Of a stretch of DNA of 64,000 nucleotides, positions 16,492-25,562 are shown in pieces. The stretch comes from Paracoccus sediminicola. Its GTDB lineage: Bacteria > Pseudomonadota > Alphaproteobacteria > Rhodobacterales > Rhodobacteraceae. The notes beneath the pieces were generated by a model. The model worked only from the letters and a program-made list of their open reading frames with translations, made no database searches and was not told the origin of the DNA. The stretch is from assembly GCF_027912835.1 (NCBI RefSeq), contig NZ_CP115768.1:1364001-1428000 (forward strand). The letters run 5' to 3'. The stretch's first letter is position 1; the number at the start of each line of letters is the position of its first letter. A program made the translations under genes and the position numbers.

Positions 16492-18453
16492 TCAGTTGCC
16501 ATGCGCGGCGGCAAGATTGGCGTCGCTCAGCAGGCGGCGATGTTTCTGGGCCTGTTCCAGCACCTCGGCGAAACAGGTGAGACCCTTGGCCTCGAGCGCG
16601 GGCAACATTCGCAGATAGGCCTGCGCGGTGGCTTCGGCATCGCCCATCGCGCTGTGGCGCAGATGGGCGGGCAGCGCGATGTGAAGCCGCGCGCAAATCG
16701 CATCCAGGCTGTGCGTCGCCCCCTGCCCCCAGATCATCGCGGACAGCAGCACCGTATCCATCACCCGGTTGGGAAAGTGCTGACCGGTCTCGGCCTCGGC
16801 GGCGCGCAGCAGCCCCATGTCGAAGGGCGCGTTATGGGCGATGAGCACCGCATCCTCGGCAAAGTCGTGAAAGCGGCGCAGCGCTTGCGTCATATCGGGC
16901 GCATCGGCGACCATCCCGTCGGTGATGCGGTGGATGCGGGTCGAGGCGGGCGGGATCGCGCGGCCGGGATTGACGAGGGTTTCGAAGCGCTCTCCGGTCA
17001 GCTGTCCCCCGGCGATGCGCAGCCCGGCGATCTGGACGATACGATCCGACAGCGACAGACCGGTCGTTTCGGTGTCGAAAACCACGCAGGTCAGCGCGTC
17101 GAGAGGCCGGTCGTCGGGCGGGCCGCTGCGGGCCAGCGCGAAATCATAGGTCACTGACGGCCGGGCCGCGCGCGGCGTGGCCGATATCGCCAGCGGCAAT
17201 GCCAGCCGGGCATGGGTCTCGCTGTCGGGCTCAGGCCAGATGCCGGTGCCATGCGCGGCAAGAATATCGGCGCCGCTGAGTTCGGGATGATCCGGATCGG
17301 GCGCGGAGTCCAGCCAGCGATCCAGCTCATCCATCGGCAGCGCCGGACCGCGCCATCTCAGATGCAGCATCGCCTCGGCGCCGTTGCTGCGGATCGCGGC
17401 GGCGGGCGGACGGCCCTTTTCGGCCAGGCGCTGCCCCAGCATCGCGACCAGGCCGCCGATCTGCCAGCCATCGGCGGCAAGCGTTACCGGCGCAACCTCT
17501 CCCAGCGGAAGGCCGAGCCCGCGCGCAAGCTCTTCCGCCGCGACCCGGCGCTGACGCGGGGCGGGCGGGGTCAGCGCCGCATCCAGATCGCGCAGCGCCG
17601 CAGCCATCCCGCGTGCCTCGGTGCAGATGGCGCGGCGCAGCTCCGGCGGCAAAGGCGCGTCGAGATGATCGAGCAGCGGCGTCAGCGTCGCGGCATGACG
17701 ACGCAGCGCCTCGAGCGGCGCGCGCGGCGGAACCGGCTCGCGGCGCGCCGGGCGCAAGATGGCCAGCATGGCGGCCTCTGCACCTGCCAGCCGCCGGATG
17801 CGCCCGCTCAGCCGCGCCCCGTCCGCGCCGATCAGCGCCACATCGCTGGCCTCGGCCCCCTCGGCGATGCGGGCTTCGGCCGCATCCAGCCCGCCGCCGC
17901 GCAGGAAGCGCCGCAGCTTCCGGTCGAGCGCCAGCCCCGGCAAAAGCTGCGCGGCCGCCGCGTTGAAGAACAGCACCCGGCCATCAGCCCCGCTGAGAAC
18001 TGCGCCCGCGCCGATATCCGAGAGGATATGTTCAAGCATCTCGGTCTCGCGGGCGCCCTTCCCGCCTTCGGGCTTTGCCCGCCCGGCCCCGGTCGCGCGC
18101 CGCGACGCCGCCCGCGCCGCCGGTGCGAGATCGGCGAGATAGCGCCCCTCTCCGTCGGCGGGCATGGCGCCGGTCAGGATCGCGCCCGACAGCCGCTCGA
18201 CCGGGCGGGCGACATGGCTATCGAAGAGATACCAGACCCAGACCACCAGCCCGAGCCCGCCCAACCCCGCGATCAGCGCCGCAATGGCCAGCGCATCGGC
18301 CAGCCCGAGCGGCAATGGCGCGCCGCCTTCCCCTGCACTCTGCAGCATCGCCGCAGCCGCCGCCAGGCCAAGCGCCAGCACGGCGATCAGCGCGGCGGCA
18401 AGCCCGGCGAAGATCAGGAAGATTCGCATCCGCAGAGACAGCCGGCTCAGCAT
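16492..18453 (-). CDS. Membrane sensor-like protein fused to a DnaQ-type 3'-5' exonuclease
   Basis: 653 residues. Two membrane helices (about 10-37 and 50-76) enclose a very short periplasmic loop, followed by a HAMP-like DSHVARPVERLSGAI and a PAS-like region around 140-200 (ILSDIGAGAVLSGADGRVLFFN). A middle region of about 230 residues looks like a degenerate histidine-kinase core without a recognisable phospho-His or ATP-lid motif. Residues 454-653 are a complete DEDDh exonuclease: D460 and E462 in FDTETTG, D545 in HNAPFD, and H600/D605 in HSAMGDAEA. The ATG overlaps the receiver gene stop by seven bases. Homologous exonucleases accompany acs-actP loci in other proteobacteria. Substrate and signal are unknown. 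Confidence 0.85.
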   Translation of the reverse strand: MLSRLSLRMRIFLIFAGLAAALIAVLALGLAAAAAMLQSAGEGGAPLPLGLADALAIAALIAGLGGLGLVVWVWYLFDSHVARPVERLSGAILTGAMPADGEGRYLADLAPAARAASRRATGAGRAKPEGGKGARETEMLEHILSDIGAGAVLSGADGRVLFFNAAAAQLLPGLALDRKLRRFLRGGGLDAAEARIAEGAEASDVALIGADGARLSGRIRRLAGAEAAMLAILRPARREPVPPRAPLEALRRHAATLTPLLDHLDAPLPPELRRAICTEARGMAAALRDLDAALTPPAPRQRRVAAEELARGLGLPLGEVAPVTLAADGWQIGGLVAMLGQRLAEKGRPPAAAIRSNGAEAMLHLRWRGPALPMDELDRWLDSAPDPDHPELSGADILAAHGTGIWPEPDSETHARLALPLAISATPRAARPSVTYDFALARSGPPDDRPLDALTCVVFDTETTGLSLSDRIVQIAGLRIAGGQLTGERFETLVNPGRAIPPASTRIHRITDGMVADAPDMTQALRRFHDFAEDAVLIAHNAPFDMGLLRAAEAETGQHFPNRVMDTVLLSAMIWGQGATHSLDAICARLHIALPAHLRHSAMGDAEATAQAYLRMLPALEAKGLTCFAEVLEQAQKHRRLLSDANLAAAHGN

Positions 18454-18821
18454 GACCGGGCATCCAGCACACGGGCCATCTCGGCGCGCAGCTCGGCAAG
18501 CTCGAAGGGTTTGGCGATGAACCCGTCCGCGCCGAGCGCGAGCCCCTTGCGCCGTTCAAGCGCCGAGCCGCGCGCCGTCATCATCACCACCCGCACCCCG
18601 GAGAGATCGGGGTCGGCCCGCATTTCCTGGACGATCTGATAGCCTGAAACCTCGGGCAGCATCACATCCAGCAATACCAGATCGGGCCGCATCTCGCGCA
18701 GCGCCTCGATCGCGCCGCCGCCCGAGGCCAGCCGCGCATGGTCATGCCCGTCGCGGGTCAGCAGGAAATCGAGCGCAAGGGCGATATTGTCCTCATCCTC
18801 GATGACCATGATCCGCGCCAT
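18447..18821 (-). CDS. Single-domain response regulator
   Basis: 124 residues, a receiver domain alone. The acidic pocket is VIEDED at 6-11, the phosphorylated Asp is D52 in LLDVMLP, the switch Thr is T82 in MTARGS, and the Lys is K104 in AKPFE. No output domain follows. It overlaps the start of the sensor-exonuclease gene and lies three bases after the small membrane protein gene, so all are one transcript. The downstream protein has a degenerate kinase region, so the phosphodonor could be a kinase encoded elsewhere. Confidence 0.9.
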   Translation of the reverse strand: MARIMVIEDEDNIALALDFLLTRDGHDHARLASGGGAIEALREMRPDLVLLDVMLPEVSGYQIVQEMRADPDLSGVRVVMMTARGSALERRKGLALGADGFIAKPFELAELRAEMARVLDARSC

Positions 18822-18824
18822 CCC

Positions 18825-19331
18825 TCAGCCCTCCGCGCAGATCGCCGCGAAGGCCGGATCGGCGGGCGCCGCCACCTGCCATTCACCGTCGGGCGGGCGC
18901 GACAGCCCCTCGGCACAGTCGATCCCCTGCTCGACCGTGACGCTGCGCTTCCAGCGTTCGACGAGGATCACCGGCACGACCTGCGTCCCCTCTTCCTCGC
19001 CAAGGCGCACCCCATCCGGATCGATCAGCGCCAGCCGCGAGACCGGCGCGACCACATAGGTCCAGGGCCGCAGCCCGCTGCGCCCGGTACCCTCGGCGAC
19101 GACCTGCACCCGCTCGGGCAGCTGCGCCTTGACCCGGCCGGCCCAGCTATATTCATTCCAGGTCGCATAGGTCAGGATCGCGACCCCGATCCCCGCCGGC
19201 AGCAGCCAGCCCGGCAGCGGACGCCCGGCCTTGCGCGCCGCATGGGTCAGCGCGAACAGCAGCGCAGCCGCGCCGATGCCGACGGCGAAGACGCCCAGCA
19301 GATCCATTCCGAGGCCGCTGAACTGAGTCAT
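18825..19331 (-). CDS. Small membrane protein of unknown function
   Basis: 168 residues that I do not recognise. Two membrane helices at about 6-32 and 41-59 enclose a short basic loop, followed by a soluble domain of about 100 residues (SWAGRVKAQLPERVQVV, PWTYVVAPVSRLALID). One Cys in GIDCAEG and one near the C-terminus are present. The ATG overlaps the DUF294 gene stop by four bases (ATGA), so it is translationally coupled to it. Its fixed place between the cNMP/CBS protein and the receiver suggests a role in the same signalling output. No function is proposed. Confidence 0.75.
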   Translation of the reverse strand: MTQFSGLGMDLLGVFAVGIGAAALLFALTHAARKAGRPLPGWLLPAGIGVAILTYATWNEYSWAGRVKAQLPERVQVVAEGTGRSGLRPWTYVVAPVSRLALIDPDGVRLGEEEGTQVVPVILVERWKRSVTVEQGIDCAEGLSRPPDGEWQVAAPADPAFAAICAEG

Positions 19332-21136
19332 GACAAGGCTCCTTTTCCCTGCCCGAGGGCAGATTGCATCGAGCGAACCACCACGAAGGCGTCGCGCAGA
19401 TGGCTGCGTTCGAAATCGGGCAGATCCGAGGGCGACAGATAATTGTCCGGCCGCCGCCCGGCGCGGGCCAGTGCCGCCTGATTCTCCAGCCGCTGCGACT
19501 GGATCAGGTCATAGGCCGCGATCAGGTCCCGCGCCCCGCTGCCGGAAATCACCCCGGCCTCTTCGGCCGCTTCCAGCCTTGCGCGGGTATTGACCGGGCG
19601 CAGCCTGGCCTGCAACGCATAGACCCGCGCCAGATCCGCGACCGGCACCACGCCGTTCAGCTTCATGTCGATATGGTTGCGGTGCTCGCCCGAGCGGATC
19701 GTCGCAAAGCCGCGCAGCAGACCGAGCGGCGGCTGGTGCTTCAGCGCATTCGAGATCATATGCGCCACGAAGATCGAGTTTCGCGACGCCATCCCGAGTG
19801 TTTCGGCCTGAAGCCCCTCCAGCAGCGCGGCATCTCCGCCTATGGCACGCAGATCGAACATGACCGAGGCCAGCATCTGCGCCTCGGGCGAGGGCCGGTC
19901 GATCCAGCCCCGGAAATAGTCGCGCCAGACCCCGCGCGGCTGCCGCCAGCGCGGGTTCGTGGCCATCATCTCGCCGGGGCAATAGACATAGCCGGCCGCG
20001 TTCAGACCGTCGCTGACGAACCGCGCGAGACGTTCGAAATACGGATCGGCCGGGTCGGTGCCATCGGCGAGGATCAGGATATTGTCCTGATCCGACACGC
20101 CGGTCTGATCCTGCCGCCCCTGACTGCCGCAGGCCGCCCACAGATAGGGCGCGGGCGGCGGACCCAGCCGCGCCTCGGCCATGCGCAGCAGGCGGCGGGT
20201 GACGGCATCGGCGATATCGGTGATCAGCCGGGTCACGACCTCGTGGCGCTGATGCGCGGCGACAAGCGCGACCAGCAGATCGGGGATGCGGGCGGTGACC
20301 TGCGCCATCTCGTCGACGCTTGCGGCCTGCGCCACGTCGCGGATCAGCACCGAGGTCGAAATCGCCTGCACGCGGGTCAGGTCGGTCTGGGTGACCATGC
20401 CGACAAAGCGTCCCGCCTCGACTACGGGCAGATGCCCGACGCGCCGCTCCATCATCGCATTCAGCACATCCGAGCCGAGCGCCGAAGGCGGCAGGGTGAT
20501 CGGGTCCGCCGTCATGATCTCGCGCACCGGGGTCGCCGGGTCGCGCCCCTCGGCGACGACGCGGTTCGACATGTCGCGGATCGTGACCAGCCCCAGCAGG
20601 CGCTCGCCTTCGGTGATTCCCAGCGAGGAAACCCCGGCCTCGCGCATGATCCGGGCGGCCTCGGCGATCGAGGTGTCGGGACCGGTCGAAAGCGGCGCGC
20701 GGGTCAGGAAATCCGCCACTTTCAGCGTCGCGATATCCGCGCCGCCGCGCCCCGCAAACCGGCCTCGCCGGAAGAACCGCGCGAAGGCCGGGCTTTCCGT
20801 CATCAGCCGGGCGAACTCCGGCGCGGGCAAGGTCAGCAGCACCCCGGTCCGCGTGACCGTCGCCGTCGTCGCGGCGCGCCCGTCAGCCAGCAGCCCGCGC
20901 TCACCGAAGCTGTTGCCGCGCGACAGCTGCGAGACAAGCCCGCCATTCGCATCGGTCACCTCGACCGCGCCGCTTTCAATCATATAAAGCCCGTCCAGCG
21001 CGCCGCCATGGCGATAGACCGTCTCGGCCTCGCGCCACTCCCTGCGGGCGAAGGAACCGGCCACACGGGTCAGCTCGTCCTCCGGCAGGGCGTCATAGGG
21101 GTGGATGGTGGAAATGAACTGTCGAACCGGTTCCAT
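19328..21136 (-). CDS. cNMP-binding/CBS/DUF294 nucleotidyltransferase-like protein
   Basis: 602 residues with three modules. Residues about 10-125 form a cyclic-nucleotide-binding fold (DGLYMIESGAVEV, SFGERGLLADGRAAT). Residues 140-260 form a CBS pair (GVSSLGITEGERLLGLVTI and GHLPVVEAGRFVGMVT). Residues about 300-600 form the DUF294 nucleotidyltransferase with GSQGRQDQT and SDQDN at 337-352, similar to GlnD-type transferases. Members of this family are regularly found beside acetate permeases and are thought to sense nucleotides. A strong terminator lies upstream, so transcription is either read-through or from its own promoter. Confidence 0.88.
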   Translation of the reverse strand: MEPVRQFISTIHPYDALPEDELTRVAGSFARREWREAETVYRHGGALDGLYMIESGAVEVTDANGGLVSQLSRGNSFGERGLLADGRAATTATVTRTGVLLTLPAPEFARLMTESPAFARFFRRGRFAGRGGADIATLKVADFLTRAPLSTGPDTSIAEAARIMREAGVSSLGITEGERLLGLVTIRDMSNRVVAEGRDPATPVREIMTADPITLPPSALGSDVLNAMMERRVGHLPVVEAGRFVGMVTQTDLTRVQAISTSVLIRDVAQAASVDEMAQVTARIPDLLVALVAAHQRHEVVTRLITDIADAVTRRLLRMAEARLGPPPAPYLWAACGSQGRQDQTGVSDQDNILILADGTDPADPYFERLARFVSDGLNAAGYVYCPGEMMATNPRWRQPRGVWRDYFRGWIDRPSPEAQMLASVMFDLRAIGGDAALLEGLQAETLGMASRNSIFVAHMISNALKHQPPLGLLRGFATIRSGEHRNHIDMKLNGVVPVADLARVYALQARLRPVNTRARLEAAEEAGVISGSGARDLIAAYDLIQSQRLENQAALARAGRRPDNYLSPSDLPDFERSHLRDAFVVVRSMQSALGQGKGALS

Positions 21137-21153
21137 CTTGGCCCCGTGAAACG

Positions 21154-21188
21154 AAAAAGCCGCGCCCCCATGTGACCGGGGGCGCGGC
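21154..21188 (-). terminator. Rho-independent terminator after the acetate symporter gene
   Basis: An 11-bp GC stem (gccgcgccccc at 21159-21169 and its complement at 21178-21188) with an 8-base loop is followed leftward by five T residues. It separates acs-DUF4212-actP from the downstream regulatory genes. Confidence 0.85.
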
Positions 21189-21198
21189 GTCGGCTGCC

Positions 21199-23010
21199 TT
21201 AATGCGCGGTGGCGGCACCTGCGCCGCGCGGCACGCGGATCGATTCGACCAGATCGACGATTTCGGCCGGCGGCTCTTCGGTCGCGTTGGACACGAAATA
21301 GGCCACGGCGAAATTGATGATCGCGCCGATCACCCCGAAGGAGGCCGGAGAGATACCGAACAGCCAGTTGGCCGCGGAGTCTTCCAGCATGTTGGTCCCC
21401 GAGATGAAGAACCAGCCCTTATAGGTGAAGATGTAAAGCAGCGTGGAGATGATCCCCGCCAGCATCCCCCAGATCGCACCCTGCTTGTTGATGCGGGTCG
21501 AGAAGATCCCCATCATCAGCACCGGGAAGATCGACGAGGCCGCAAGCCCGAAGGCGAGCGCCACGGTCTGCGCCGCGAAACCCGGCGGGTTCAGCCCGAG
21601 GATCGTCGCCACCAGGATCGACACCGCCATCGACACGCGCGCCGCCATCAGCTCGCCCTTTTCGCTGATATCCGGGGCCAGCCAGCCCTTCACGAGGTCA
21701 TGCGACACCGCGCCGGAAATCGCCAGCAACAGCCCGGCCGCCGTGGACAGCGCCGCGGCAAGACCGCCCGCGGCCACGATGCCGATCACCCAGCCCGGAA
21801 GGTTGGCGATCTCGGGATTGGCGAGCACCATGATGTCGTTATTCACCGTGGTCAGCTCGTTGCCTTCCAGCCCCTGCTCGGCAATCGCCGCATCCAGCGC
21901 CTCGGAAGGCTCTCCGCCCTCGTTGTAGTACTGGATCAGCCCGTCGCCGTTTTTGTCCTCCCACTGAAGAAGCCCCGTGACCTGCCAGTTGCGCATCCAC
22001 TGCTTGTCATCGTCGTTCTCGATCGACTCGAGCGACACCGCCGGCTGGCTGAACGTCTCGCTTTCCGCCGCGCCCGGCCACATGGTCGTGGTCAGGTTGA
22101 AGCGCGACATCGCGCCCACCGCCGGCGCGACGGTGTAAAGCAGCGCGATGAACACCAGCGCCCAACCTGCCGATTTCCGCGCATCCGCGACTTTCGGCAC
22201 GGTGAAGAACCGGATGATGACATGGGGCAGACCCGCCGTCCCGATCATCAGCGCCAGCGTGAACAGCACCATGTTCAGCGTGCCGCCGTGGTGCTGGGTA
22301 TATTCACGGAAACCGAGATCGGTGACCACCTGATCCAGCTTGGCCAGGAATTTCGTATCGGTTCCGTTCAGCGTGCCGAACAGACCCGTCTGCGGCAGGA
22401 AATGCCCGGTGAGCTGCAGCGCGATGAAGATCGCCGGGATCGTATAGGCGATGATCATCACGATATACTGCGCCACCTGCGTATAGGTGATGCCCTTCAT
22501 CCCGCCCAGCACCGCATAGCAGAACACCAGCGCCGCACCGATCCACAGCCCGGTCGAGTTCGACACTTCGAGATAGCGCGAGAAGGTCACGCCGACGCCG
22601 GTCATCTGGCCGATCACATAGGTGATCGAGATGATCAGCAGGCAGACCACGCCGATGATGCGGGCAGTGCGCGAATAGTAACGCTCGCCGATGAATTCCG
22701 GCACGGTGAACTTGCCGAATTTCCGCAGATACGGGGCCAGCAACAGCGCCATCAGCACGAAGCCGCCCGTCCAGCCCATCAGATAGACCGAATTGTCATA
22801 GCCGGTGAAGGCGATCAGCCCGGCCATCGAGATGAAAGAGGCCGCCGACATCCAGTCCGCTGCCGTCGCCATGCCGTTCATCACCGGGCTGACACCCCGG
22901 TTTGCAGCATAGAACTCCGAGGTCGATCCGGCACGTGCCCAGATCGCGATGCCGATATACAGCGCGAAGCTCAGTCCGATGAAGATCAGGTTGAGGGTAA
23001 ACTGGCTCAT
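21199..23010 (-). CDS. Sodium/solute symporter, acetate permease type (ActP-like)
   Basis: 603 residues of the solute:sodium symporter family, closest in layout to the VC_2705-type acetate permeases encoded with DUF4212 and acs. Some 13 helices are visible; conserved parts are ATAADWMSAASFISMAG, GMKGITYTQVAQY and GTAGLPHVIIRFFTV. A hydrophilic insert at about 310-395 contains the EF-hand-like loop DKNGDGLIQYYNE (352-364). It should import acetate or another short acid for AMP-forming activation by the acs product. It starts two bases after the DUF4212 stop. Confidence 0.88.
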   Translation of the reverse strand: MSQFTLNLIFIGLSFALYIGIAIWARAGSTSEFYAANRGVSPVMNGMATAADWMSAASFISMAGLIAFTGYDNSVYLMGWTGGFVLMALLLAPYLRKFGKFTVPEFIGERYYSRTARIIGVVCLLIISITYVIGQMTGVGVTFSRYLEVSNSTGLWIGAALVFCYAVLGGMKGITYTQVAQYIVMIIAYTIPAIFIALQLTGHFLPQTGLFGTLNGTDTKFLAKLDQVVTDLGFREYTQHHGGTLNMVLFTLALMIGTAGLPHVIIRFFTVPKVADARKSAGWALVFIALLYTVAPAVGAMSRFNLTTTMWPGAAESETFSQPAVSLESIENDDDKQWMRNWQVTGLLQWEDKNGDGLIQYYNEGGEPSEALDAAIAEQGLEGNELTTVNNDIMVLANPEIANLPGWVIGIVAAGGLAAALSTAAGLLLAISGAVSHDLVKGWLAPDISEKGELMAARVSMAVSILVATILGLNPPGFAAQTVALAFGLAASSIFPVLMMGIFSTRINKQGAIWGMLAGIISTLLYIFTYKGWFFISGTNMLEDSAANWLFGISPASFGVIGAIINFAVAYFVSNATEEPPAEIVDLVESIRVPRGAGAATAH

Positions 23011-23012
23011 GC

Positions 23013-23270
23013 TTACTCCTCCACACCATGTTCACGGTCCAGCGTGTTCATTCGCCAGGCATAGACGAAGATCAGCACGATGAAGACCAGGATCGAGCCC
23101 TGCTGCGCGAACCAGAATCCCAGATCAGTGCCACCGACGCTGATCCCGCTCAGAAGCGGGCGGAAGATGATCGCGAAGCCATAGGAGACCAGTGCCCAGA
23201 TGGCGATGCAGATATAGATGATCTTCAGATTGGCCCGCCAATAGGCGTTTGTGGATTGCTTGTCACTCAT
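23013..23270 (-). CDS. DUF4212 small membrane subunit of the acetate symporter
   Basis: 85 residues with two membrane helices (about 16-37 and 51-72). It carries the family marks YWRANLKII, FRPLLSGI and GFWFAQQGSI. It is the regular small partner encoded just before VC_2705-type symporters, comparable with YjcH beside ActP. The ATG at 23270 gives the family length. 90 bases separate it from acs. Confidence 0.85.
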   Translation of the reverse strand: MSDKQSTNAYWRANLKIIYICIAIWALVSYGFAIIFRPLLSGISVGGTDLGFWFAQQGSILVFIVLIFVYAWRMNTLDREHGVEE

Positions 23271-23360
23271 GTCCCCAGGTTCCTCCCTGTTGAGATTGCC
23301 GCCGATCTTGCTGTGCGACCCCACGCGCGGCGGCTGCGCGCGGGGCCTGTGACGGGGCGG

Positions 23361-25316
<1,956 letters not shown>

Positions 25317-25402
25317 TGCAATCTCCCCCTCCTGAAATCTCAGCCACGAAACCGCCGGCGCCCCGGCGTTTCACGGCAATCTGTCGCGCGCAAGTAAAAC
25401 AG

Positions 25403-25408
25403 ATTATA
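25403..25408 (-). promoter_or_regulatory. acs: Probable -10 box of acs
   Basis: A consensus TATAAT reads leftward 87 bases before the acs ATG, inside a markedly AT-rich stretch (25395-25490). No good -35 hexamer lies 16-18 bases further up, which suggests dependence on an activator. Confidence 0.5.
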
Positions 25409-25510
25409 TGAATCAACTAAAGTATTTTTTCTAAACGATTTTTTTGTTAATTATTTCACCATATCAGGTCCAGTTTTGTAAATCATTCACAGCAGCGTGA
25501 CCCGCGCATG

Positions 25511-25545
25511 AAAAAACCCCGGCCAGAACGACCGGGGCTCTTTTC
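25511..25545 (-). terminator. Terminator region upstream of the beta-helix gene and acs, reads both ways
   Basis: The short stem ccccgg (25517-25522) and ccgggg (25532-25537) is flanked by six A residues on the left and by CTCTTTT on the right. Read leftward it ends in TTTTTT. It lies just upstream of the beta-helix gene start side of acs and downstream of the beta-helix coding stop, so it terminates the beta-helix transcript before the acs promoter. Confidence 0.75.
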
Positions 25546-25562
25546 GGAAACAATGCGTCGGA

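Noticed and set aside
16492..18453. DNA polymerase III epsilon subunit (dnaQ)
   Set aside because: The exonuclease is fused to a membrane sensor and lies in an acetate locus; the replicative epsilon subunit is a short soluble protein.
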